From Chionis minor (taxonomy: Eukaryota; Chordata; Aves; Charadriiformes; Chionididae), in the NCBI GenBank assembly GCA_013398295.1, contig VZSF01009110.1:485074-549073 (forward strand): a stretch of 64,000 nt of DNA, written 5' to 3'. How positions within the stretch are numbered: position 1 is the first letter of the stretch; every line of letters starts with the position of its first letter. Position numbers and translations under genes: made by a program. The notes under the pieces were generated by a model. The model made no database searches. It was given only the letters and a program-made list of their open reading frames with translations, and was not told the origin of the DNA. Shown piece by piece: positions 21,806-34,305 of this stretch.

Positions 21806-24800
21806 TTATTCTCGTCCATTCCTCCCTCTTCTCATTCTTCATAATAAATTCAAAAAATTTTTGTGATGTCACAGGTGTTCTAAAGAAAAGTAGTATCAAC
21901 AGTCTTGTTTTGACACATATTCAGATTTTTAAGGTTTAATTTATTAAAGCTGGGGCTATTGGACAACGGTGCAATAATTACTTCTCCTACTGGGGAAATA
22001 CTTTCATGTCCTGTTCAATTTGGAAATACATCCTGTAGATCCTGGAAATACGGATCGATACAAAATCATTTTTTAAAAAATCTTGAAAATTATTTAAAAT
22101 GTAAACAATTAGCAACTTGTATATTATTCAAATTATATAAGGCTAATCAGCAGAATCCAAATGTAGAGTGACTCATTGCATGTTAATTAACAAGGCTGAG
22201 TATTTGGTATTTTATTTTCGCAACATCACAACAAAGCATAAGCAGCGCAACCTGGCACAACAGTCCAAATCCAATTAAAGCATTCAGGAATATGGTCTCA
22301 TAATATGACAAAAATAAACACAAGAAAGAATGTGTGTGTGTTGTAGCTAACTCTAGGCCACTAACTACTTAGTCTTGACTCCCTTTACTGCTAATGGCAG
22401 CAGAGGTTAAGACCCTGCTGAATCACTGTCTATGGAATCCCTTTATCTTTCTCTTCTTCCATTGACCATGCACTCTAAAGAGATTATCCTGAAGTTAGCC
22501 TTTGGGAATATGCTATTCCAATGCCTTTTTAGCCATTTTTCCAAGCAGGTGATTACAGACAGAGCTTCAGGTGTTCCTGACATTGTTATGCAAATGTAGA
22601 AAAGATAAAAATAAATATTGCTGAAAGATAAGGTAGATAACTGCCTAAAAATGTACTATTCCTAAACATTTGCTGTGGTCATAAGGGAGTAGATAACCAG
22701 TATTAAGTAGAGTGGACATGCTGATTTCAGAACAAATTATGTTTCTGTTTGATGAATGCAGGTATTCAGAAATGAAATTGTTGCTCTTCATCTACTTACG
22801 GTTAATACATATGCCCACAAACCCTCTGTGCAGGTTCTGCTACATTCAGTTGTTCCCCTTTGTCTGTTTTACCTAAAGCTGACTATTTTCCAAGTATTGT
22901 TCACCTACTCTTCTACATCAGGCTATTGTAATTTATCATGGTTAGGTCAGTTCTTGAAGATCATTCAGAAGCTAAAACATACAGAAACCCTACATGACCC
23001 TTATACACAGCAGTAGATTAATCTAAAGTAAGTACATGCTATTTTCATTCCGTGTTATCCTTGGGATCCTGTTTATATGTCAGTGCAGTTAAAACTGTGG
23101 GTTAGCATTCATAATCCTAGAAACGATCTTGGGATGCAGCAATTTTAGCTGCCGCCTCTTCCTACACTTCTCACAACTGTTGCAATTCATTGATGATATT
23201 ACCATCTGTCTCAAAAGCTAAAATGCTTGGTTTAAATATATAAAAGCCAGACAGGCAACTCCATTATTACATGCAAAGGCATCTCTAACACTGTAAACAC
23301 AAGCTTAAAACTTCCCACCGCCTTTGCAGTTCTACCTGTGTTACAATTGTGAGACTAGAATGGGTTTGGCACCAGAATGGCTTAATCAAAGCTTTGTCAC
23401 AGCACTGCAAATTACTACAAAATGCCTCCTGGATTATGTTAAGGTGTTTTCTAAAGGAACTGTCTTGCTGGTTAGTACATCCCATTGAGACATTTCAAAG
23501 AAAAGCTGGGAATTAAATCATCAGTTGCTATCCATCTTACTCCTGATTAATCTTTGGCTGAAATAAAAAACGGTTCTTCTGTATACATGAATCTCTTTGC
23601 TGCCGTCCCATCTAAGTAGGGATTTGATCTGTTAATCCAGTCCTGTAGGTCTCTTAGGGTAAATGAACCCTTATCATTACATTCTTATTCCTATATATTG
23701 TAGACAAGATTTGGTCAATGCAGTATCTGATGGTCAATCTATCTGAACTTCTTTGCTTTTGGATACTTCGGGTAGAGTCAGTTTCTCCTTTGTTCCTCCT
23801 TCTTCTCTTTTTTGATGGTACCATTTCATTTTCTGCTATAATATCCTTCATTCCCAGATTTTATCCCTAGTTCCTGTTATTCAGTTAGTTATAATATTAA
23901 GGAATAGGCATATTTGAATTTGATTACATTAGCACATTTCACTGTATTGTGTCATCTGTGTTACTCTGATATATTTAATTCTTCTCTATTATCTAAAACG
24001 TGGTCATGGTGCTTTAAGTCAGGTAAGTATAATCAGAAAAGAAATCAAAGGAACGTGCTAAGCTGCAAGACCCCTGATGTATCATTTCTTTTGACAACTC
24101 TTTTTTGGACAAATTTTCAATGTAGCACTGGGCACTAAAGCATACATAACTTTTACACATCATATCACCACATGATGGGCAGTTGTTATATAGTGTGCCA
24201 AAAAAGGAGGGATAACACTGTGTAGAAAATAGCTATAGCATTTTTAGCGATCTTGTTCTAGCAGCACAGAAATGTGATATAAACTCCTACATCACAACTT
24301 GACAAAAATATATTCAATTCAATTTTAGAATAAATTGTTTCTGGAATAAGATTATCTGCCACATTTCAGCCCAGAAACATTCTTGATATCCAAATCCCAT
24401 CTTTTCACAAACAGGCATTCTGAGCAAGTTTGGCAGGCTTTTAATTACAGAAGCACAGATGTACCTCTAAAATAAAAGTTTTCAGTATTCAAACTTTGCA
24501 GGGACCACTTCATTTAAGACTCTGGGGGTGATATCAAATCTGAAATGACAGTTATGATTTTCAGGCATATTTCCCTCTATAACACATACATTCTTCACAC
24601 TTTAAAAAGATGAAGGCACAGTTACAGCTGCTGCCTACTGATCTGTGTGCATTGAGCAGCACATCAACATATTCAGCTTATCGAAACCGTTTGCAAGAGC
24701 ATGTTTGTCAAGCAAAACTATCTCATAGCATTAGGGAACTGACGTCTCAGTTGGATTACTTCACTAACTCTTCTATAATAGCATAGAAGGGTTATTTTAA

Positions 24801-27426
24801 CCGAGACTATGCAAACAAAACCAAAAAACTCTCACAGACTGTCAAGCAACTCAGAAAGCTCGACACTGTGAAACCCAGAATCGTTTCAGGCTTGAGGTTC
24901 AATATTCAAATAAAATCTAGAGCTAGTCAGAATACAACAGCAGGAAGAAAACTATAAGCTTTGACGCTGGCCTTTTTCCAAAGTACAGGCCACATCTCAA
25001 ACCACAAATGGGCATTTTAATGCAGAATAAATACAATAAGTTACTAATAATTCCTATGTTTTTATAGTGATATGCCTCAGTGAGTCACCGCAAACTTCGT
25101 AAGATGATATCATGCACACATTGTAGGTGTGGCAATGGGCACAACAGGGCTCTCCTAGGCTTTAGGCAAATACATCTAATAATCAGAAAACACTGATTGC
25201 CATGTAGAGACCTGGTCAGTTCATTTGTCACACTAGCTTAGCTCCAGACAAAATTGTTTCCTCATCTATGGCTTTCAGCTTGCGGGCAGCTGGAGAACAA
25301 ATACATTATAACAATGATCTCTCTGCTGGTCAACCTGTTAGACCTCTGATGCCTGAACCTAAAATCCAGTGTGCTAAGGCTTGTGCTTGCCTAAGGAAAA
25401 GACAGCTTTTCCTGAATTGCTTTGAAATGTCATATAAGCACAGGCAAAATCAAGAGACTGGTAATTTCACTTTTTACTATGCATTGTTGAAAGAATTTAC
25501 AGCATTCCCATGGTCCGTACACGAACAGAACAAGTGACATATCTATGAAATGTTTTATATTAGGCTTGTAACCCTTCCTGAGTAAGATCTGTCTAGCAGA
25601 TCGACTCCTTTCCTCAAATTCAGTAGCCAAGGAAGATTAAGAGACCTTGAGGAAACGAGATGAGACATCCAGAAAAATAAAAGCAGATTACTGGAAGTAG
25701 AGAATCTAATACTGTTAGCAATTATATGATTATAAAATTCACCTTTGTACACTAGAATATTCCTAACACATTACAATGCATTAAAAATATATTTATAAGT
25801 ATACGTATATAAATATAGAAATAATTGTAAGTGATATATAATCAGATCTTTATCATAGAACAAACCAATGACAGAAAGCTTCTCATAATGCTTTATTAAA
25901 AGCACAAAAGTGTGGATCCTTTTTCCAGTGGTGTCTGTGGAAAAACTGAGCAATTTCAGCAAGGCCAGAGTTTTGCCAAGGTTCAGAGGAGACAATCATT
26001 TTGACTGGACTGTGACCAAGTAAAGAGTCTTGCTAATTCATATGGCACCAGCCAATTTTACGAAGGGTAAAGCAATTGACATTACCCATTTAAGGAATAT
26101 AAAATGTGAGGACAAGGACCCATATGAGTTCACCTTTTTCCATGACTGCCAGGTTGTTCTGATCAAAAAGTATCTCAGCAAAAGCTTCTGCACTTTTTAA
26201 AGTATTTGAAGCCCCTCAGCAGTGGCTCTGGTTGGCCTTTACTTAGCACAAATTACTCTGTTGTACTGCCATGTAGAAGAGATTGGCTCCAAATTAGTCT
26301 CTTCTGATATGAGATATCACCAAAATCAATTGCTCAGTGCATTCATAATGACCTCCCACTCCTTTGAGCTTTAAAATTCCAAAGCTGCCATGAATACCTG
26401 AAGGGGTTTTATATACATAAGGAATGCATTCAACTATCCTATCACACACATACATAACTCTCAGTCAAACTGAAGAATTGTATCATGCATGTTATTAAGA
26501 AAATAATCTCATGAATATTTCAAAGGGCCGGATTCTCTTCTCAGAGTAGGAAGGAAGGAAAGATAGCCAACGGAAAATGCTAAGCCCAGGAGCCCCTGTA
26601 CCCCTGTTGTAATCAGAGACCGTAATTAGAGACATACATGGGGAGAAATTCAGGCAGTCGATGTAATAAATAGAGATACCTGAAAAGAGATAAAGAGAGA
26701 TGAATAGACATGCCTTGTACATAACCACTGTAGGTGATGAGAGCACTAGCCTGAGAAGCAAGATGCCTTCACGCAGTCAGAGGAGATTCAAGCTGCATCA
26801 AGCACTTCTGGAGACATTCCTTCTCCAAAGGGCTACAACTGCACTGTGCTAACCCACTGAAAGGGAGCATCACTGTAGAAAGATACAAAGATTCCCACAG
26901 CCACAGGAAGAAAGTCCTGTGAACCTGCCTCTGAAGAAGAGACATTAAACTGAAGACTGGCTATCAAAGCAGAAATATTGCAGAAAGCAGGGAGAAGCAG
27001 CCAGGATTATGTGTGAGTTCTGAGTCACCAGGTTACATACAGGCATGCACATAGGAACATCCACATGCCCCACCACTAGAAGTTTTTTGAAGAAATCTGC
27101 TACAGCTACCAAGAGGTAGTGGAGTGGAACACGCCTACCAGGTGATATTCGTGATCTGTTTTCTGGATTCCAAGAAGGTGAGCTGTGTGGCGGCAATGAA
27201 CTTGCTAAAGCAGAATATTCAGAAAGTCACTTATATATGGCACTGCAGGAAACTAGGGACTTTTGATGTCAGAAGGGGAGACTCGGAAAGCTTAGGGACT
27301 TGGAGAGTTAGGCAAGGACTAGCCAGTTGTTTTCATATTAAAATTTGAGTTTTAGATGCCTGAAGGTTATTTAATTTTCACCACAATGAATAAATAAATT
27401 TTCTGCTTGTTATAAATCCATATTCT
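21806..27426. other. Unique AT-rich non-coding DNA
   Basis: About 5.6 kb of stop-dense sequence with no recognised exon or dispersed repeat. It includes a short TG run at 22331-22340 and an AT-rich stretch near 25785-25840. Frames such as 22756-23016, 25268-25537 and minus 26495-26761 have no domain I recognise. Confidence 0.62.
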
Positions 27427-28042
27427 AGGCTGGATCAAAAGTAGTGTGGCCAGCAGGTCGAGGGAGGTGATTCTGCCCCTCTACTCTGCTCTCGTGAGGT
27501 CCCATCTGGAATACTGTACCCAGCTCTGGAGCCTGCAATGTAAGAAGGACATGGACCTGTTGGAGCGGGTCCAGAGGAGGGCCATGAAGATGATCAGAGG
27601 GCTGAAGCACTTCTGCTATGAGGACAGGCTGAGAGAGTTGGCCTTGTTCAGCCGGGAGAAGAGAAGGCTCCAGGGAGACCTTATAGCAGCCTTCCAGTAT
27701 CTGAAAGGGGCCTGCATGAAATTTGGAGAGGGACTTTTTACAAGGGTATGTAGTGACAGGACGAGGGATAATGGCTTCAAACTGTAAGAAGGGAGATTTA
27801 GAACAGATATTAGGAAGAAATTTCCTTCTATGAGGGTGGTGAGACACTGGAGCAGGTTGCCCAGAGAAGCTGTGGATACTTTATCCCTGCAAGTGTTCAA
27901 GGCCAGGCTGGATGGGGCTTTGAGCAATCTGGTCCAGTGGGAGGTGTCCTTGCCCATGGCAATGGGGTTGGAACTAGATGATCTTTCAGGTCCCTTCCAA
28001 CCTAAACTGTTCTATGATTCTACAATTCTATGATCCTACAAT
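27427..28042 (+). mobile_element. CR1 LINE, 5'-truncated copy with ORF2 C-terminus and 3' end
   Basis: Seen: one frame encodes the C-terminal part of the CR1 ORF2 protein. Recognisable pieces in order are [68 protein letters not shown], then (after one in-frame TAA at 27785-27787) GRFRTDIRKKF, RVVRHWSRLPREAVDTLSLQ and FKARLDGALSNLV. The catalytic reverse-transcriptase motifs and the endonuclease lie upstream in a full element and are missing. The 3' UTR follows with GGTTGGAACTAGATGATCTT, CCTTCCAACCTA and the terminal TCTATGATTC/TCTATGATCC units. Known: CR1 primes reverse transcription at this 3' end, which gives 5'-truncated copies with variable terminal octamers. Only one stop and no frameshift over about 500 bp implies a moderately young, non-functional copy. 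Confidence 0.96.
28022..28042 (+). repeat. CR1 terminal octamer-like repeats
   Basis: ACAATTCTATGATCCTACAAT is the degenerate run of TCTATGAT-type units that marks the CR1 3' terminus. It begins just upstream with TTCTATGATT at 28010-28019. This fixes the 3' border of the element. Confidence 0.85.
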
Positions 28043-28079
28043 AAATACACAGCAATTTCATTTTCCCAATAAAATTATT

Positions 28080-28090
28080 GGGGGGGGGGG
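28080..28090. repeat. G11 homopolymer
   Basis: Eleven consecutive G residues lie about 40 bp downstream of the CR1 terminus, followed by AAGAAG. Such runs often vary in length and are prone to sequencing error. Confidence 0.9.
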
Positions 28091-29099
28091 AAGAAGTAAT
28101 TTATGGGGTTTTTTAACTAAAACAAAGACACAACAGTGTGATTTGTGCAGATCCCCACCAATTTCCGTAGGGCTTCCCATAGTGGCAGTTATCCTCCTGC
28201 TTAGATTAAATCATAGGGCCAATATCTAACAGTCTAAGTAGCTTCACAGATTGCACACACGTTGTAAGCACAAGCAAAACAAAAAAGTGGGAGAAAACAA
28301 ACTACCTAATTTTTTTCCTACTAATCTTAAACACAGACTATGACTAGCATTTTCAGGCAGACATTTCATTTCCAGGCTATAGTGAGCTATTAATGAAGTT
28401 TCCATAATGATTTTAGGCAGCTCTTTTTCAATTCACATCATACAATAATGTGGACTATAAATGCTTTTATTAACAAGCAGATGAGCCTGTCACTCCTATG
28501 CCAAGTAAGGATACCCTTATAATTAGAAATTGCACATTCCCTAGAAGAAAAAGTCTTGCTGAGTACACCTCTGCAGGAAACCTCTGTTGTGGCTGCACCC
28601 TGCTTCCCTCAGAAGAGGTCCCCATGGTGTGGAAATTATTTCCAGCAGTGATATAGAAATAAATGCAGAGTAGATTTTAAACATATTTCTAGCTTTTATT
28701 TTGGAACAAGTTATGCACTGAGGGTGCAATTATAAACAGAATCCACCCATGTCTTCCTCTTTGGCCTGAAGTTTAGCAGCACTATGTGCGACCGAAACTT
28801 AAAGGGGCAATTGGTGGAAAATAGCAAACAAAGCATAAAACAACAAAAACATGTTTGAATTAAAGTGGATGCAAACACTTTCAAGGATAAGGATAAGTTT
28901 TGTAAAAGACAGCTCAGCATACAGCAATGGCATTATAACTAATGGAAAAATCTCAGGCAAAAGCAACCCTCCCTTCAGGAGGGTTCTCCTGAACCTTCTG
29001 TCCTCCCATTCTACCAAAGCTAGCAATAACTCTCTCATAATGTCTACTTAAACAAATTCCCTCATATCTATCTTATCTAACGAAAGCTACAGCTTCTTC

Positions 29100-29120
29100 T
29101 TTTTTTTTTTTTTTTTTTTT
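29100..29120. repeat. T21 homopolymer
   Basis: Twenty-one consecutive T residues, preceded by CTTCTTC. On the minus strand this is an A-run, but no retrotransposed body is recognisable on its upstream (higher-coordinate) side. Confidence 0.93.
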
Positions 29121-30792
29121 ACTTTTGCATTTTTTCATAAAAATTTGCTCCCGAGCTGGTATGCAAAGGGGGCATAGTAGCCCACAAACATTGCAACAAC
29201 TTTTGGGGCAAAGGGTCTGCCTAAACTCTTCTGATACCCTTCAGGCCAGACAGACCACCCTGGCTTTTAGCTAGAGATTTCTGCTTTTTGCACCCTTTCA
29301 TGTTTGCAGCTCTCCAACACCTTACCCAACTCCCACTCAGCCAAGTGGCAACAAAATGCTCAATGTTGAGACAATCTGGAGATTTTCCCTTGCTTGTCAC
29401 AAAGTTTTTTTTGAATTTTAACGTGTAAATCCTTCTCCTCAAACACTTGGGAAACTCATATGATTTGCTGCCCACTAGGGTCTATCTCATTATATACAAA
29501 TGTCTATTTCTAGAATCTAATGTGAGCACATTTGCAAGGTAACATGTGAATCACACAGAATCTACAGCTATACTTTCCTATTCACAATGCTGTCAACTTG
29601 AATTTTATATCAAGGAAACATGCTGTGAATATCATCAAGAAGGCCATCTGAGGGCTGTTCTGACATTTATTTTAAGGCTCTCAGAATTTGGGGTAGTGTG
29701 CAAAGAAAAGGATAAAGACAAACTAGTAGCTTATAACTAGTAGCATATTTACCTAAATATTTAGCTCCCAAGTGCTTTTTTTCAGCATGTAAAGCACTGA
29801 TTCATAATCTATGATAAAGATAGTTCGGTCTTCTATACTGCCTTCTGCAGAACATGTCACTCTGAAGAGTAGAGTATCGGTATCAGTATCAGTAGACCAG
29901 GGTAGGCAAATGAAAAATTCTGAACTATCATGTACTCAGTATAACCTCAAAAATTGCTCAGCTTTTTATATCCAAATCAGTTTTTCTGTGACGAGTAATG
30001 CTGGCCGAGACACCAAGGTTATCATATGCCTTCTGAATCCATCATGGCAACAACCACTTCTACCTTTACTGTCATCAGTGACGGCAAAATTTTCCCATTC
30101 AGGTCTTCAGAAATGCTCCTTTAGAGTTCCATTAGATAAAGGAAATATTTTCTTCTGAAAATGCTGAGACACAATCCTCATTTTTTTTGCAGGCACAGAT
30201 GGTCAGTGAATAGAAATATCTGTGTGAAATACTACTATGTTTTACTTTAATATTTAAAATAGAGGTGTAGTTCTAAACAGCAGTAATATCTTTATTCTTT
30301 ACTGAATATCATAAGGAATGCCTATGATCAAATTACACCTACAAAGGTAGTTTATGAATATTATTCACATTGACCAGGTTAAGATACCCGATTAAAATTT
30401 ATAATTTTATTCAAATAGTTTATACAGACATTTTTCTCTAAAACTGTACATGGAAACTTTAAAAAAAATCCATTAACTCATAGCATCCCACATTTTTGCA
30501 GACTCCAGTGGGTACACTTTCATTTTCAGTGCAGACAGCTACGTATTCAGGAGTAAGAATGAAAATTTAAGAAATGACTGAAAATTAAAACCTCTCTTTT
30601 TCAGTGCTATGAGAAAACAAACTACTATCAAGGAAGGAAATTTGATTTACATACAGAACACAATCAAACACATGGCAGTTGTAGCTTTTCAATCTCTGCA
30701 AACAAAAGGCTGAAAACCTGTGCGTAACATAATTAATGGAGCTTAGCAGCAAGTGAGAATTCTGGACTCTCTTTTGTGTTTATTGGTATTCT

Positions 30793-30859
30793 TGTCAGCA
30801 TGTTAGTCAGATATATACAGTTTTGTTGTGATATGCTGACAGATTTGGACTGTATATAT
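30793..30859. repeat. Two interleaved perfect inverted repeats (pseudoknot topology)
   Basis: Arms TGTCAGCAT (30793-30801) and ATGCTGACA (30833-30841) pair perfectly over 9 bp. Arms ATATATACAGT (30811-30821) and ACTGTATATAT (30849-30859) pair perfectly over 11 bp. Their order is A-B-A'-B', so as RNA the two helices could form an H-type pseudoknot or alternative hairpins. No RNA family was recognised, and one helix is AT-rich, so chance is possible. Confidence 0.5.
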
Positions 30860-33800
30860 TGCTCCCAGTGGTTGTGGGCTCAGTTTGCAGAACATATGCC
30901 TTCACAAACTGGGTTTCCTCTAAGGAATAAATGAAGGGCATCCAGTATACAGTGTTGTCATCATTTCATTACTTTTCCAGTAGTCCTAGTACTCATAACA
31001 GTTACTCAAACATTATTACTGTAAACGTGTAAAGCCAAAGATGGGGAATTCCTGGCAAAAGGGATTCTTTTGTTTCAGGACATATGAAGGATTCAAGTAG
31101 TAAGTATTCCATCAATAACACATTCAATTATAAGGACTTTCTACATATATTCATCATCGTTCTATAAATCATATATTGTCTTTTGGTTTCTGTCAAGGAC
31201 AGCCATGTGTCCTCTCAATGACGACTCTGCAATTTCTGATCTCGTGCAGCATGGGCATGGAACATTTCCCGACTGCGTTCTTTTGGAGAGCTCACAAGAG
31301 CTGGCCCACAGTCCTCAGAAGCCTAGGACATACCAATGTTGCATGAAAAGTGAAAAGAATTCTAAGAAACTATTGGAAATATTCAAAAGCATTTGATCTT
31401 GATTTATTTAGCAAGTTCAATTCAATACGTTCAAGACATTTTGTTTATCTCACCTGTCTTTTATACTGAGAGACAGTCAAAGCAAGGAATATTTTATGGC
31501 CTGATTCAACAAGATATTTAATACTATAAATTGTCACACTTGCATGAGGGGTTTTTTTCATGGCTTAATAGTTTCTGAATCACAGTGTATTTGTCTTCTA
31601 CAGTGCTGGGAAAGCTATTGGAGTTTTCTGCAATAATAATAATGATTCAAAATTATAAAACATCAGTCCTATAGAACCAGACATAAATTTATAACACAGC
31701 ATCCTTGCAAATATACACTTAAGACCGCTATGTAGTACTAAAAAAACAATTAAAAATGACATACAAACAAAATCAATTACCAACTAAACTGAATGAAGCG
31801 TTCTGAAAAACACTGAGAAACTTGTTTAAAAATACACAATATACATATCAGATTTTGTAAGTAAAATAATTCTGAAAACGATTAATTTTTTTTCCTCCTA
31901 TGTCAAATATTAAGCAAAATCACTTTGAGTCTCATACTTTCCAGGTCTATTTGCCATGGTACTATACAATGGTAGCAGAAACATATCCTTAAATATAGTC
32001 TAGTAATCAGACTGTTACAAGTCTGTGTTGGATCATTATTTATTTAGCTACTCAATTTAGATTATTTCATTGTAAATACAAGTAAAATGTATGTCTTTTC
32101 TACAATAAAGAACAAGGCAAGGGAGGGAATCTAAAGCAGAAATTTTGAAGAATTATGTGATCAAAGATTATTGATTTTATTAGCTAAATCATATTTGATT
32201 TTCTCGTATTTTTCCCTTTCAATTATAGGACGTGAAGATTTTTTGCAACCATTTTAATCAACTCTCTTATCCTACTTGATTGTATGCAATGGAGCAACCA
32301 TCCTGTGTGTATGGTAATATCTCCATGGTAACAGATTATAAAACATAAGCACAGGATTGTGATCACTGTTTAGAAAATAAGGTGGTTGAACATGAGGAAA
32401 TTACACTCCCAAGTAATTTCATTTCCTTGGGATTTCAGTGACAACATTCAAAGATTGGAATGCGCTCTCAATTCCCAAGTTTCAATTAAAAAATATTAAT
32501 TAGGCAATTTATATAAGTTTATACTACAGAAATAAACCAGAAAAAAATTAGTATCTTGTTTTATCCTATTCATTATTGTGTCTTTCAGATAAGAACAACC
32601 TTACTTGTGCTTTACTGTGAGCAAAATCATGCAAATAATTTAATATTCCCATTGAAGTCAACTTCTCTGTAGGACCATTTATTCTTTTAAGGGGAAGCAC
32701 CTATTTCACAGGACATAATGCCTTTAAAGTGTGCTGTGTATTGTATTTTTGATCTAAAGTATAGTTGCACAAAAGAAAGCTGCAGAGGTACCTGAATCCA
32801 CTTAGCTTTTTGAGAATGCACGAGCAAGGAAAAGGAGCCGATCAGACATTCCCTTAGTTACAGTTAGGAGCTATTAATAGGAGGAGACCAAGCACAATAC
32901 GACTTCAGCGGACTTAGAAGAGAATTGCCTTTATGTATGTTACTTAGCTCTTTGGAGCATATTTAAACAGGAAGAAAGAAGGGTGTCAAAGACCACAATT
33001 CATTGCCTCTCATCTTCCCCTGGGAAGAAAGGACCTACCTTTTTTTCCCAACTATGCACTAAAAAAACTGCTGATGTTTTGATCAGCAATATCTAATCCC
33101 CTTGATCCTGCGGAGCACAGATGACAAGAATTACAAAAGGAATTATTTAGATGAGTTCGCAGGAGGAACCTATGTGTTATGGCAGTTCAGTTGACTTTTA
33201 GGAAAAGTGTATTTAGATATATTATTTACATGGAATGAAATCGTCTGAGTGAAAAGTTTAGACTAAATACCTAACTTTTAGATGCATATGGTCAGATGAC
33301 AGACCCCGCTGTCAGAAGTCAGTTCATACAGTTCCAGGACATGTCCAAGTGGGATGATTTACCTTTAGGAGTGACTATTTCTCCCCACTGGCTGTAGAGG
33401 GAGCCGACACAACGAGCTCACTGCAAAGCTTCGAGTTGCATGACATAAATTAGAGCCTCAACTGCACCCTAGTGTTTTATTTATTTACAAACAGAAGAGA
33501 CTAGCTCACAGAAGATGCATTCCCCTCTCTGCACTTTGTGACTGAACGAGTTTGTGTCTAAATATCTGCTATTGTGTTCCTGCTCTATCTGTTCCCCACA
33601 GACCCAGAAGTACATGAACATTGACCAAAGAGCAGACAGCCTACCTGCATTACATTTTTCTTGCTGTAGCTTGCTTGAATTAGAAGCAGTTTGAAAGATG
33701 CAGAATTTAAAACGGCAGTATATTTGCATTACTCGTGAAAGTCCTCCAGCTAAATTTCCACGCAGCACGCTGATTACGTCCATGCAAGTGTGTCTGTGGA

Positions 33801-34235
33801 GCTTTTAAGCTTATTGAGACAAATAGTGAAAGTAACAGACAGCGAGAGCTTCCTGTGTTGTGTATAACTAGATTTCCATCTTAGCTTATTCTGAGCTCCC
33901 TCAGTGAATGATCCTTTTAGCCATTTTCATATCATCCTAAACTCCATGCGTCAAAGGTTGGAGGGCATGGCTGCACTGATTTAAAATCTCTAGTTACAAA
34001 AAAAAGGTATCTTTTAATTAAATTTCTTGTGAAATTATAGGTATATTATCAGTTGTAATCTTAGAATGAGGAATGATTTGAGCCTGACAAACAGTAGAAA
34101 TGTTACCACAGTGTGCATTGTGTACATGTCGCATTTTCCATATAATGAAATAAATTTTCTTCTCTCTAAAAAGCGTTTCTGATCTAGGAAACAGTCTATC
34201 TAAAAGAAAAAAAAGATCCTCAGGCAAATATCTAT

Positions 34236-34305
34236 GGACTTCATTATTCTAGATACCAGACTAAGTGATCCAATGGCCCCTTCTAGCCTCCATGGAACTT
34301 ACAGA
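34236..34305 (+). mobile_element. Probable ancient CR1-like 3' end, heavily decayed
   Basis: CTAAGTGATCCAATGGCCCC followed by TTCTAGCCTCCATGGAACT resembles the 3' region of older amniote CR1 lineages, which I remember as CTAGATGATC...AATGGTCCCTTCTGGCCTT. No terminal octamers are left, and the 5' border cannot be set. The much greater decay than at 27427-28042 suggests an older insertion. Confidence 0.5.

Larger units (their letters stand above)
28091..34235. other. Unique AT-rich non-coding DNA
   Basis: About 6.1 kb with no recognised exon. It contains the T-run at 29100-29120, a short TATCAG hexamer repeat near 29875-29894, and the interleaved inverted repeats near 30793-30859. The 115-codon plus frame at 29811-30158 overlaps the hexamer repeat (giving VSVSVS) and has no domain. 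Confidence 0.6.

Noticed and set aside
21507..21899. Overlapping frames on both strands within the plus-strand solo LTR
   Set aside because: They lie in LTR sequence, which does not encode protein; openness comes from GC-rich U3/R sequence.
27425..27957. Minus-strand frames of 140 and 113 codons across the CR1 element
   Set aside because: They are antisense shadows of the CR1 ORF2 frame, which is clearly the real reading direction.
29100..29120. Poly(A) tail of a minus-strand retrocopy
   Set aside because: The sequence on the expected body side (above 29120) has no open frame or recognised gene, and no target duplication was seen.
29811..30158. 115-codon plus frame
   Set aside because: It overlaps a TATCAG-type simple repeat that yields VSVSVS, and the rest shows no domain.
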